A stretch of 64,000 nt of DNA from Diaporthe sp. PMI_573 (GCA_021399435.1 JAJTUP010000013.1:1178001-1242000), one strand, 5' to 3'; shown: positions 24,740 to 35,400, numbered from the stretch's first letter. The notes: generated from the sequence alone by a model not told the origin. Numbers and translations are program-made.

Positions 24740-25400
24740 TGGGCAGACTCGCATCTAGGGAAGGTGGCTGGGGAGATCGTCGATTAAATTCTCAGACGGA
24801 TTTGGGGTCAATGTGAGAAATGGCTCACTCAAGGGCCTTCTGGTAGAATTGGATGATGGCCTCAAGCTTGCAACAGTCGGCGAGGTCAGCGTCACTACGG
24901 TTATTGTCGCTGTGGTCATTGTCGCTGGGTCCAGTGGTAAGGTCGATGACCTTACTGGTTTTTTTTAAGAGGACATGGCAGGCTGAGTCTGGGCTATTGC
25001 TACTGATAGTATTGGAGTGATTGTGTTGGATTGATTGTTTCTGGGAAATCTCGGAGAACCTCCTGTTTTTGAATTATTCCTAAGTCACAAAAAGTTGACT
25101 TGGGATTAGAACAAGTACTATAACTGTTGGAATAGCACTGAGGCTGATCGCACATAGCCATCTTGGCTAGGGAGGATGACTAATCAGGCAAGGGAGTGCG
25201 TGCAGACCTCTTAGGTCTGCGTGCGAACTTCCCCGCTTGTTTCATAGTTTAGACAGACATCAACGAATTCAGAACCAATTGCACAGACACGTACGTACGT
25301 ACATTACGCCATATGGCAAAGGCCATTCAACAATAACTCCATTTCCTCTACATTTGGTCTCTTAACTCTACTTAATGCCAGCACTTATACCTGTTCTCTT
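24740..25400 (+). repeat. Diverged direct repeat, copy A (split by LTR)
   Basis: Begins just downstream of the NLR-like stop codon and resembles 27240-27660 over several hundred bases. Shared landmarks in order are GATTAAATTCT/AATTAAATTCT, GGGTCAAT, CTGGTAGAA, GATGACCTTAC, TTGGAGTGATTGT, GGGAAATCT and AACTCCATTT. Copy A is interrupted by the solo LTR at 25125-25332. Copy B has many T/A changes relative to A, as expected from RIP. Confidence 0.75.
25125..25332. mobile_element. Solo LTR (copia-like termini) with 5-bp target duplication
   Basis: A 208-bp block starting TGTTGGAATAGC and ending GGCCATTCAACA, i.e. TG...CA ends with near-inverted TGTTG/CAACA. It is flanked by ATAAC at 25120-25124 and again at 25333-25337. 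The related repeat copy B lacks the block and reads GTAACTCC at the matching place, so this is an insertion with an empty-site paralogue in the same window. Inside is an 8-bp palindrome with a 3-nt loop (25202-25220). No internal retrotransposon sequence remains, consistent with LTR-LTR recombination. Confidence 0.85.
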
Positions 25401-25980
25401 GTGTCTTTGTCTGTATCTACAAGGTGTTGTTAGAAGCATATTTATAATTTTTAGCCCTAGACTAAGTCCTCTAGTGTTTCTCTATTGCAATATTCACCCC
25501 TTTGACAGATGACTTTCAAATTTTGCATTTGAGTTTTAGGTCTCAGGATTAAGCACACCGGGCGTGCGGCATTACGCAGACGCCCAATCCTCATCCTGGA
25601 GAACCTGATTTTCGTTGTAGAAATAAGATGTAGGCACTAATATGGAGACACCCAAAGCTAAACATAGGGCAGGGAAATGGTCCAACTGATAACTCTCTGA
25701 ATTCATCCAAGCCCCTCCAAAGTCCTGAGAGGCTCACTGAAAGTGAATTGCTTCATGTCCCAAAGAACATACCTGCTCACGTTCAACTGGCATTCCATTT
25801 ATGAGCGAAAGCCATACCTTCTCCCGCTTTGCTTCTGCTCTTCTCGGAGCATGGGTTGCTGATGTCTCCTCAGATCTTTGTGATTTCACCTCGGAATAGT
25901 CCAGTTGCACAGTAAGCTTTATTCACGCATCTCCAATACCGGATATTCGTCACAACAGATCTAGTCCTAGCACCTGCCTA
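25401..25980. other. AT-rich intergenic sequence
   Basis: 580 bases between the split repeat and the adenylation-domain relic. The distal part may belong to the relic (5' coding sequence too damaged to follow). Nothing else recognised. Confidence 0.4.
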
Positions 25981-26968
25981 CGTATCATCGACGCCGTCAA
26001 GCCGCTACGACATCGTACGGTGCCTTCGGTGGAGGAGCTCCTCACCGGCCAGAATCCCCCCTACATGCTGAGCAAGATATTCCGGGAGCTGCAGCAGGGA
26101 CCTTTTGCGGTCATGTAAGTCGTCATAATTGATACGCCTTATCAAGATGCATATGATGCCGACTAGTTTCATTAATTAGACACACGTCCGGAACTACTAG
26201 CTTACCCAAACCTATCATCTGGACACATGAAACATGTGCACGCGTATTGTATTCGAAGAGCAGGGAAGCACCAGGGAAGATCGCAACAGCGGAGGGTGCT
26301 CTGGTCAATGGCAAGCGAGTGATTGTGACAGTGCCACTGCCACCATTCCACGTAGGTGGAACCCCATCGTGTGGAGAACGCGAGCTGATCGGTCTTTTCA
26401 GGGAGCTCTACCAGCTCAATTCGTCCTCGGGGCTATTCCTTTCTGAAACGTTATCATTGCCCCTGTGGCATCAGCTATGCCAACGGCACAAGGGGTAGTA
26501 GACGCTCTCAAGCAGACTCCGGCGCAGGTAGCGATACTTGTCCCCTCGGTTATCGCTGAGATTGCTCGGGTAGGTAATCTTCTGAGACTTTGATCGCCTT
26601 GGTTATGCCGCAGCTGATCAGATTTCATCGCTGCAGAGCCCTGAGTTGATTGAGCTTTGTGCGGGAAATCTCGAGACCATCCTTTACATCGGTGGTGACT
26701 TGCCTCAGGATCTCGGTGACTATGTCGCAGCAAAGATGTATCTGCGCTGCCTATGCTGGTCCCGCGTAACGTGGGTGAGACTGCTGGCGTGGTCGAGACG
26801 GGCGAAATCACCAGCTGGAAAACGCGGGACACTTACAATATGAGCAGAGCGATGGGCCACACCCATGAACACAAGGATTACCAGCACGAAAGGCCGAAGC
26901 ACAAGTGGCATGTTCACACTGAATGGGACGGTGGGATTAGAGCTGATAATTATAAAGTCCTAGCATGA
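25981..26968 (+). pseudogene. NRPS-like adenylation domain (AMP-binding) relic
   Basis: From 25981 the frame reads RIIDAVKPLRHRTVPSVEEL and then GPFAVM up to a GTAAGT donor. After the intron (acceptor near 26180) it continues HTSGTTSLPKPIIWTHETC, the A3 phosphate-binding core of adenylate-forming NRPS-like reductases. It goes on through VPLPPFHVGG and then breaks: a double stop lies at 26497 and the continuing reading (PTAQGVVDALKQTPAQVAIL, SPELIELCAGNLETILYIGG) is in another frame. A second intron-like segment is at 26571-26636. Further downstream frames drift (NMSRAMGHTHEHKDYQHE) and end at 26968. No carrier or reductase domain remains. An intact ancestor would have activated a carboxylic acid as adenylate. 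Frameshift, in-frame stops and truncation at both ends make it a pseudogene. Confidence 0.8.
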
Positions 26969-27053
26969 AATGCGCAGACCAGCAGCAATTTGAGCCAGGA
27001 GTAGCTGGCTATGCGGTGAGTATCGGCCTAGATATGAGTATAATTGTGATAGG

Positions 27054-27063
27054 TACCTAGGTA
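27054..27063. promoter_or_regulatory. TACCTAGGTA palindrome, copy 2
   Basis: Exact copy of the 10-bp palindrome, here preceded by AGG and just after the adenylation-domain relic. Function unknown. Confidence 0.4.
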
Positions 27064-27239
27064 ATTTGTAAGTTGGTTATATCTTGTAGACCGAGGAATC
27101 CATCCATGTGGGAGCTCCCGCACATTAGGGGGGGGGGGCAGTCATGTGTACTTTGGGTTATCCAGAGCTGCCAGGAACATGGCTGTAATATCTCCGTCTG
27201 CCTTTGATGAAGTTGCCTGTGTTGTCCACGGCTTCTTAG

Positions 27240-27660
27240 CCAGACTGGCGTCTTAGGCAGGCGGTAGAGGAGACTTTTAATTAAATTCTACTACAGACTT
27301 AGGGTCAATATGCGCGGTGGCTTAGTTAAGCGCCGTCTGGTAGAAGTAGACGATAGCTTAAAGATTATAATGGTTAGCGTCGATAAGGTTGCTGTCGATA
27401 GAGTCGTTGTCAGTAAGGTCGGTTATAAGATGGATGACCTTACAGGTCTCCGTAAAGAATATGGTAGGCTGGGTTTAGGCTACTGTTAGTAATTGTGTTG
27501 TGTTGGAGTGATTGTTGTTGGGAAATCTTAGGGAAGGTTTTCTGAACTACAGAAAAAGTTTAAGTGCTGGGACTGAAACTCTGCCGTAACTCCATTTTCT
27601 CTATAGAAGCAAACCTTTGTGCCTCTATTTATTTTGCCAACATACTATCAACCCTTAGTT
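27240..27660 (+). repeat. Diverged direct repeat, copy B (uninterrupted)
   Basis: Second copy of the repeat at 24740-25400, about 2.5 kb away in the same orientation. It lacks the LTR and is richer in TA dinucleotides. The two copies flank the adenylation-domain relic, so they could be ends of a decayed element or traces of a segmental duplication of the NLR 3' flank. Confidence 0.75.
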
Positions 27661-27671
27661 ACTAAACAGCT

Positions 27672-28001
27672 ATGTCTTTTTCTAGAGTTACTAGATTAAC
27701 GACAGCTAGTACGGCTGGGGATAAAGAGGAAGATAAATGGTATTTGGCGCTTAAACCTTTGCACTAGTTTCTTTCTAAAGATATTAGCTATAAGAAACAG
27801 ATCCAAATAAAGAGGCAGAAGAAGCCTTATATCCTAAACATACAAGGAATTAGACAGATTATTTACCTCTATAGCTTAACGGCAATATTTACTAGCCAGG
27901 CAAAAACCAACGCCCTTTACTAGGGAAACTTTACAAAGACTTATAAGGCCGTATTAGATTAAATGCTATATGTTTTACCGATAGATATCTTATGTTAACT
28001 A
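27672..28001 (+). pseudogene. Nonsense-riddled ORF of unknown family
   Basis: One frame stays coherent for 109 codons from ATG at 27672 (MSFSRVTRLTTASTAGDKEE) and is broken only by TAG, TAG and TAA before its final TAA. The segment between the stops reads like real protein: YKKQIQIKRQKKPYILNIQG and IRQIIYLYSLTAIFTSQAKT. The stops sit where TGG or CAG/CAA codons would fit, so C-to-T-type (RIP) damage is a simple explanation. The sequence is very TA-rich. I do not recognise the family; a transposon-encoded or accessory protein is possible. Confidence 0.5.
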
Positions 28002-28007
28002 GGTCCA

Positions 28008-28219
28008 GTGATTGCTTTGCTTAGAGATTGGTAAGATTTGCTGAATGACGCTCTGCTGTGATTGCTCCGCTTAGAGAACGGTAGAGGTTGGTGGGTGACA
28101 CAATCGCTGCAAGTGACGCTCCGCTGTGATCGCGCTTTGCGCTCGGAGATTGGCTAGATTGCGCTTCGCGCTCAGAAAATGGTAGGGGTTGGATTGCGCT
28201 CCGCGCTCAGAGAATGGGA
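28008..28219 (+). repeat. Imperfect tandem array with GCGC mini-hairpins
   Basis: Two longer units begin GTGATTGCTTTGCTTAGAGA (28008) and GTGATTGCTCCGCTTAGAGA (28058), each followed by a G/T-rich stretch and GACGCTC(T/C)GCT. Three shorter units follow with cores GCGCTTTGCGC (28132), GCGCTTCGCGC (28161) and GCGCTCCGCGC (28196), each a 4-bp stem with a 3-nt loop, followed by a GAGA/GAAA-TGG motif. Resembles a non-autonomous element end or a decayed satellite. Confidence 0.7.
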
Positions 28220-29020
28220 AGGCGGCCCCCGACATCAGTGTAATAGGACCGAATACCCCCTCCCGGTTCCGAACCGAGCCGTGGGTTGACGTTATTTACA
28301 ACACAGACGTACGGTATAAGCAGAACCCCCACAAAAAACATTGCAGGCACTCATGTATAGTTCTAGATGTAAAACGAACCGAAAGAGTGGTATTCGAGCC
28401 CAGCCCAGCCGAGCCGAGCCGGAGAACTGCCTTGTGCAAGTCCCTAGCCGAATCCCCGCAGTGGCCAAGGACGAAAAAAGACGTGAGTATCCCTATTGAT
28501 GCATGATATTGTGGGGTACCATCGGGCGACCTTTCCCCAGACTTCTGCTCCGGGGTAATTCGACCATTTGTTAGCCAGGGGTTCCCTTCCAATCATGACT
28601 ACGACAACACGGATACGCGTTCACTGTTTTCCCCAGGAGATGGGTCGTCCTCGCTTCAACACTGTCCGAGTCAATCCGGGTCGTAGTTAGCTTGCGTGTT
28701 CTGCCCACTGTCGGGGTTGCAAAAGCCCCACCAAGCCTGGACGCAGATGTCCATCTCCGTCTCTTAATGTGTGGTATTTAGCTTGCGCACGGTGCCGACA
28801 TCAGCGTCATATGGGTCTCTATGTGCGCCAAGGTATTAGCTGGTCTCTGTAGCTGTGATTACACAGATGTGGGAACGGAATGCTCGTGGTGAAATTGACC
28901 GAGCCCGAAGGCCAGGGACTGCTGGTCAAGCCGTATATAATTCCACGAGAATCCGAGTTCGACGTCTTGTCACAATGAGGTCGGATCAGCCTCCAAAGAC
29001 TATGGGTAGGGCGCTCAGCC
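28220..29020. other. Intergenic, GH78 promoter region
   Basis: 800 bases before the GH78-like gene. Short frames lack features. Contains a small CAGCC/GAGCC repeat near 28400-28420. Nothing else recognised. Confidence 0.45.
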
Positions 29021-31665
29021 ATGGCCGCCATCAAGTATCTTGCCTGTGTTGCCAGCTTCGCCGCGCAGCACTTCGCGGCAGCGCGAGTCATTGCACACCC
29101 TGAACGCAGGTAAGGCTCTCATCTCCAGATGGCATCCAAATTGTTCTGAAGACCTCGACTGACTGGGGACTTCAATCACAGAAGCGAGAATGTCTTCGTG
29201 CCAGTCGGTGTTGCAGTTGGGTCCGCTCCTCAGGTCGAGACCGAGCAGTATGCGCCCTTCACTCTTGACCAGAAAACTCCCGTAGCCACGCTCGACTACG
29301 GCGGCGAGAGCGCGGGTTACCCCTTCTTCGAGGTGTCCTCGCTCACCGGGGCGGTCCAGGTCGAGGTGAAGTATACCGAGGAATTCGAAGGGCTCAACCA
29401 GCCTTTCAGCGACGGGCCTTTCGCGTACAGCAACCAACTCGGCAACACGTTCCGCGTGGAGACGTTCAACATCACATCGTCGGGCAGGCTCGTAGCTCTG
29501 CTTCTCCAAGGCGGGCAGAAATGGCAGTCGCTCCGTCTGCTGACACCGGGCTCCGTGTCGTTCTCGGCAGTCGGCTTCGAAGCCACAGTTGACACCGTCC
29601 TGCCGGAGGACCTCCCTGGGCAGTTCAGCAGTGATGACGAGGTCCTGAATGAAATTTGGAAACTCGGTGCCAGAGCGGCTACTGCGGCTTGTTTCGACAA
29701 GGGATCGCAGAAGGCAATCTGGGAGATCGATCCGGAGAAGGGCGTGTTGGCGAGGAATTCGCGCCCGTCTTTGACGGCAAAGGCCACGTCTTGGGGAAAT
29801 TACACACTGGAATTCGACACACTGATCCAGAAGGGAGGTAGCTGGTGGACAGTTGTAAGTGTCTACACCCAAGTTGACAGGCTGCTGGCCAATACTTGCG
29901 TGACGCTGACCGTTCTCAGGCGGCACCCATCAAGGGTAACGGATACACAATGCTTCTCACCGGGGAGCTCCCAGAGGCCACACGATTCGCGAACACAAAC
30001 ACCTCCCTAACGCCACCGAACACTATCTCGTTGGCATTTGGCGTCGACTTTGTCAACCAAACGACACTCTCTACCTGGGTCCTGGGCGTCTTCGACGTTC
30101 CATTCGCAGTAAAAGAAAATACGTGGTACCGCATCAAGGCCTCGTTGGCAACAAGCGGGTACCTGGCAGTCTCGATAGACGACACGCAAATCTTTAACAT
30201 CTCCCGATCAGCATACCCCCTCGCTACGGGGGCCTTCTCAGGCACATTTGGCTTTGGCGCCTACCAGGACCAGGCAGCCTACTTCAGGAACGCCGAGGTC
30301 TACAACACCTCAAATGGCACCTCCCTCTACTCCAACGCCCTCACGAGCGAGGGCGTGCTGACCGAGTACGGCACCGCGGACCTGGCCGAGAGCGTTTGCC
30401 TCGACGGGCCAAAGCGGGATCGGCTGGTGTGGCTGGGCGACTTCTACCACACATCGCGGATCGTGGCCGCGAGCACGTCCCGCGTCGACCACTCCCGGGG
30501 GACGTTGCAGTTCCTGCTCGACTCGCAGATCGCCAACGGCCAGCTCAATATCTCGCCTAACTTGGGCTACGACGTCAAGGCCTACGCCCAAGCCATGGCA
30601 GCCTCGGCGACCAGCTTCGGCCTGCCGGACTATCAGATTCTTGGGCTCCTCTCGTTCGCCGACCACGTTCGTCTGTACAATGACGTTGAATGGGCCAAGG
30701 GGACGTGGGACGGGTGGCAGAAGAACATCGACTGGTTGCTCGCCACAGTCAACACCACCACCGGTCTTGTCACGCTGCCCAGCCCTTTCGCCTTCATTGG
30801 CGGTGCGGTCAACGGGTCGCCCGTCTCGTGCGCCGCGGTCCAGGCGCTGCGCTTGCTTGCGAATGTAGCCGCCGCAGTAGGTGACGCCGAATCGGCAGGA
30901 CGCTACAACGCAACCGCGTCATCGTTGTCCGACGCCATCAACGAGAAGCTGTGGAACGATGATATTGGGGCGTACTCCATCGACATCTACAACGCCACCT
31001 CCATCTCGGTCACGGGGACCGCCTTCTGCATCACCTCGGGCGTGGCCCCAGCCGACCGGACGGCCCGCTCCATCTCGGCGCTGTCGACCCTGCGCCTCGG
31101 CCCGGGCTACAAGGACACCTCGGCCGTGTCAACATCCGACCCGACCGTCAACATCTCGCCCAACACCAACGGCTTCCTCCTGTCGGCCCTGTTCCAGGGC
31201 AACGCCACCGCCGAGGCGCAGGAGCTGCTCAGGGGCCTGTGGCAGCCCATGCTCGCGGACCCCGAGACCAACGTCGGAACCAGCTGGGAGTACGTCAACT
31301 CTGCGACGCTTAAACCCGGGCTGGGCCTGTTCACCAGCCTCAGCCACCCCTGGGGCGGCGCCCCGACGTACGTGCTGACCGAGTGGGCGGCGGGCGTGCA
31401 GCCCGCGCCGGGGCTGGAAGGCTTCGGGTACAAGTCGTGGGTCGTGGCGCCCGAGACTGGTGTCCAGCTCGGGCTGAAGGAGGCGAGAGCGACGGTCGTC
31501 ACGCCGTTTGGGGGCCTGACTGTCGAGTGGGAGGTGCAAAGCCAGAGCATCTCGGCCACGATCCAAGCGCCGGTTGATACGAGTGGCAGCTTTGTCTATG
31601 GGGACCAGGTTATCCCGTTGAGTGGCAACTCGACGTATCAGTTCTCTGTAAATATTTCAGCATGA
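29021..31665 (+). CDS. GH78-like alpha-L-rhamnosidase, secreted
   Basis: Three exons, 29021-29109, 29182-29854 and 29920-31665, give 835 residues. The start codon opens a signal-peptide-like sequence (MAAIKYLACVASFAAQHFAA). The middle has a beta-rich region with a lectin-like insert (LAFGVDFVNQ, WYRIKASLATSGYLAVSIDD). The (alpha/alpha)6 catalytic barrel begins near VCLDGPKRDRLVWLGDFY, the GH78 signature with acidic residues on either side of the RDR. Later conserved blocks are LTEWAAGVQP and VVTPFGGLTVEWE in a C-terminal beta-sandwich. There are many N-glycosylation sequons (NTSNGT, NATS). The likely reaction is release of terminal L-rhamnose from plant pectin or glycosides outside the cell; substrate preference is inferred. 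It looks intact although AT-rich relics lie on both sides. Confidence 0.9.
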
Positions 31666-32697
31666 TCCGTCGTAAATGTTATGGACATTTCTGTTTCGCT
31701 TCTGCAACAGTCATTGTACAGCGTACAAAGCATACGTCAATGGAATGTTCTTGACTCGTCACCTGGATCTGCATGGTCATTGCGACCAGCTTGAGTGCAC
31801 AGTCCGGCCCGGCATGTGGCAGACATAATGATACCGGTAAGTGACTCGTGGGTTCGAGCGTCTGAGAATTCGAATAGAATAGATGATGAATTAGAGCTAT
31901 TGGGTCTATTTGGAGAGTGGGGAGGCCACATCTTTGTAGACCTGTCGTGATTTATTAGCGTGTAGCTAACAAATCACGACATCAGTCTAATTCTTCGTCT
32001 CTAACACGAGTTTCTCGTGTTAACTAGTTAATAGGCCGTCTATAGATGGCCCATAAACTAACAGAGCGTACTTTCGGGAAGTCAGTTCAGCCTTGCTAGT
32101 CCATGATGCCCCCCAAGGGCCCTGTAATCACATGGTGCCACATCAGCCTGCCCAACCACCCCAGCGCTTTCCCAGGTGGTTACAGGCAGTTATGGTGCCC
32201 TTTTTGAGAGTTACAATCACCCAGTGTGCCCACCAAATGCCGTTTTCAGTGTGCCACTGCAATGAAATTAAGGAACTTGGAATTAATATCAACCTTGGGA
32301 TTCTGTCTGGTGTGGCTCTGCATTGGATGTTAAAAAGTGAAACCAGTTGCCTCACGGTATGCGCCACTCTCAACCACGTCAATGTAGGCTCTTGGATGCT
32401 CACAATGGGCCACAACTCGCGTTCGCTAGCTAGTGACGGTCTGAATCTGCCTTTCAATAGATCAAAGACAGCATGCGTTGGCAGAGATTTTCTGAAACAG
32501 TGGACAAATAAGCGCACCTCGATGTAGCGACTGACCCGACAAGTGTCGAAGACTTAGACAGTAGTTCTAACCTCGTCTTTGTCCTCCTACTAATTTGGTC
32601 ACTTAAGGGTTCCAAGTAGTAATTTACACAAACGAAGCACTTGAGAAGAATCGGCATTGAAGAGAGACCACAACATCACATTCAAAAGTAAACCAAG
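31666..32697. other. Intergenic with palindrome cluster
   Basis: 1.0 kb downstream of the GH78 gene. Contains the palindromes listed separately. A 124-codon minus-strand frame at 32143-32517 has no recognisable features. Confidence 0.45.
31944..32051. repeat. Cluster of four palindromes/hairpins
   Basis: In 108 bases: a 16-bp stem with one mismatch and a 5-nt loop (31944-31959 with 31965-31980); a perfect 9-bp stem with loop TTT (32002-32022); the palindrome TAACTAGTTA (32021-32030); and an 18-bp near-palindrome with one mismatch pair (32034-32051). All are in AT-rich non-coding DNA. Dense hairpins of this sort often mark ends of DNA transposons, but no matching second end was found. Confidence 0.75.
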
Positions 32698-32998
32698 ATG
32701 GCCAAAGACGAGATCAAAGACACGGTACGCCGGGGATCTCAAAAACTTTGCGAGAACTTATGACTGATATAGCCCTCCCCAGATTGTCGTGGCATGGCCG
32801 CCAAAGCCCGACTTGGACGAGGACGAGGCTGCTGGGACCGAGACCACCCAGGCATTGATCACCGTGGCCACAACCGCAAACTCAGCAACACCGCGTCCGC
32901 AGCGGAAAGCAGAGCGGACTACTTCGAGGGTCTGTGGGTTCTGCAGGCCATACCTTGGACGGAATGGGGCGTGCAGCCATAGAAAAGCAGCGTCATAA
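32698..32998 (+). CDS. Possible small hypothetical protein
   Basis: An ATG at 32698 opens MAKDEIKDT, followed by a GTACGC donor at 32725 and an acceptor at 32780-32782. The joined frame continues IVVAWPPKPDLDEDEAAG and ends at 32998, for 80 residues. Splicing is in phase, which is the only support. No family is recognised; it could equally be a chance frame or a gene remnant before the SNF2 relic. Confidence 0.22.
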
Positions 32999-33380
32999 CT
33001 CTGTCCAACAAGGCATCAGTGGTGCCCGTCGAGAAGCCGAGAAGCGAGTGTGGGCTCACGCAGAAGGCGGCTTCTTCTGCTGCTTCAGTGCAAAGACCAC
33101 AGCAGAGAAGTTTTGGAACTCTGAGCTCAATCCAAGCTGTTTAGTTCAAAAAGATCTAGAACTTTGTTAGGATCCCTGACGGTCGTTCGCGGTAGAGCCC
33201 GAGTCGGGTGGGTCTTTTCTCTTTCGCTTTGTTTCTTCTGCTCCCTATAGCCACCATCTTCTTTCCCGGCGACATCCTTTATCCTTACACAAGCAAATAG
33301 AAGTATAAATTCTTGTCGCTGGGTGTTTTTTTGGTTAAAGTTTCTGAAAAATGTCTTACTTTGTGCTATAATATTGTATA

Positions 33381-35400
33381 ATGTCTTCCGACGCCGTACG
33401 GGAGGCAGGCCCTGAGTGGGCATACCTTGCCGCCCTCACCCTCAATCAGAAACTTCGCAGGGATTAAGAATTTGATGGTATGCTCCTCAATGTTCGGCGA
33501 GAGTCAGATCCGTCCAACCGAATAATCGACATAATCCAGCTTAAAGAAGACCGCGGCCGCGAAACTCGCGCCTTCACACCTATATTCCACTATAGTCTTG
33601 CTAGTCTCAAAGAGGAATTCCTAGGAGAGGGTAGCGACAGCCTCCAGCTATGCTTTGAAGCATTTGAGGGTGCCGGGAGCATCGAGTTTCCTGATGACCG
33701 ATCCTTAAGGAGGCTACTTGTGGCCATTGGCACCAATGGGCTACCCATACCAGACTCATATACACTGGCAGGCTTAGACCCGCGTTACCCGCCCGTACTG
33801 TGTTTTCTGGCGAGGCCTGAGGTGTCGCCCCCGGCGGACCCACCCGCGGAGAAGGAGGATATCGAGATCCACGATGACCTTCTAGACGTTTCTAAGCTAT
33901 CGGGAGACTCTATTGTCGAGATCAAACAGGCTGAGACTTCATTTCTCGTACGAAACAACGATCTTGAGGAGAAGCTGGCCCTTGAGGATCGTGTCAAGCA
34001 GGTACTGGACTTCAAACTCAGCCATGACCATGACGACCTCCACAATCTACAATGGCATGATCTTTACGCCGACATTGCCGGGATCAGCCGGGACAAGTGT
34101 GACTCTTCCAACCAGCGGCACGAATACCCCCCCCCCCCTACTCTATAATAAGCCTACCCCCGTACCAGAATGCGCAACCGGTTGGATACTTGGCGACAAT
34201 CGGAGGGTACTTCATTACTTGGCAGACCAGCCTGGTTTAGGAAAACCTTTTGCCGCGATCAAGGCAATGGTCAGAATCACATTGATCTTGTCTCCAGGTG
34301 TTGCAGTCAGGACTGAACGCCAGAATCTTGAGAAGAGTCCGGATCGACCACTCCACATCCACCGTGACAGCTATCCACATTTTGGGAAGAACAAAAAGTG
34401 TCGAGCGAGGGCGAAGAAAACCTACCTACGGTATCGTGTGCCCGTGTGTTCCGAACTCACCACCGTCGAAACCATAGGCACGCGGCCGGTTCTCGCCTCC
34501 CTCCTAACCAGAAATCGTCCAAGCTAATCGACGTGCCATGTGTACTGCCCGAGTCCGAGAAGGCTGAGGTCAGAAGTTTCGACTCGCCCTTGGACGATAC
34601 ACAGAAGTCCATTGCCGCGAGGTTCAAGACGATGTTAAATGCCCGATTCGCTACCAAGGGTGAGTAGCGGCTTAAGCAGCCCAAGGGGAGGAGGGGGCAG
34701 AACACACCTTCCGTGAGCCATTGTTTCAACTGGAGCCAGACAACCAGACCAGAAGCAGCAATCCGACTTTCGACGGGCGCAGGATCGACCTGAGCCTGGC
34801 CACGTTCGCACCTGGGATAGCTGAGGACATAATTCAAGTTGGGCGCACCCCTAATTTAATCTGAGTTCCATGCATAAGAGGCTAACGATTTCTTCTCGAG
34901 GGCAACTACTGCTACACAGCGGGCAGCTGCCATGCGGTTTAAATATTGGGACGTGGCATTGGATGCATTCCGCAAGGTCGATCCAGCCACGGGTGAAGGT
35001 ACGCTTTATCCGAAGATCACGGAAATTTGTAAAATGAATCGACACAATGCTGTCAGACGAAGACATGCCCAACAACCGAAGCGCAGACCTAGGACACCTC
35101 CTGAAAAAGGCAGTAATTTGCGTAAACACACCTTGGCACGGTTACATCCTCATAGACTATTTATTCAAGCGGTATCCTAATCGCAATTTGACATATATCG
35201 GATCCAAGGACTCATCCAAAGAACAAGATGCGCTCATGGAGCCATTCCGCCGGGAGACTAGCGAGCATCACCCAGCCGATAACAACAACCCGGACGGCCC
35301 AATCACCCTCATCAGCACATATTTCGTGATGGCAGAGGGCCCCTATTGAACATTACAACTCAACATGGCTATCCGATGGTCGTACGTGTAGGTTGTAGTC
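33381..35400 (+). pseudogene. SNF2-family helicase relic
   Basis: The frame opens at 33381 (MSSDAVREAGPEWAYLAAL), meets a TAA at 33465 and continues in the same frame to 34126 (EIHDDLLDVSKLSGDSI, LEDRVKQVLDFKLS). At the 12-C run (34127-34138) the coherent reading moves to another frame: ATGWILGDNRRVLHYLADQP and GLGKPFAAIKAM, a motif-I region like SNF2 LADxxGLGKT but with Pro in place of Thr. More damage follows. A C-terminal helicase block is recognisable near 35100-35340: KKAVICVNTPWHGYILIDYL, RYPNRNLTYIGSKDSSKEQD and PITLISTYFVMAEG. Motifs II and III between these blocks could not be found. A chromatin-remodeller-like ATPase was the probable ancestor. Confidence 0.7.

Noticed and set aside
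28008..28219. CRISPR-like array
   Set aside because: Units are unequal and contiguous without unique spacers, and the host is a eukaryote.
31840..31880. GGTTCGAGC-like tRNA T-loop similarity
   Set aside because: No acceptor stem, D-arm or anticodon arm could be paired around it.
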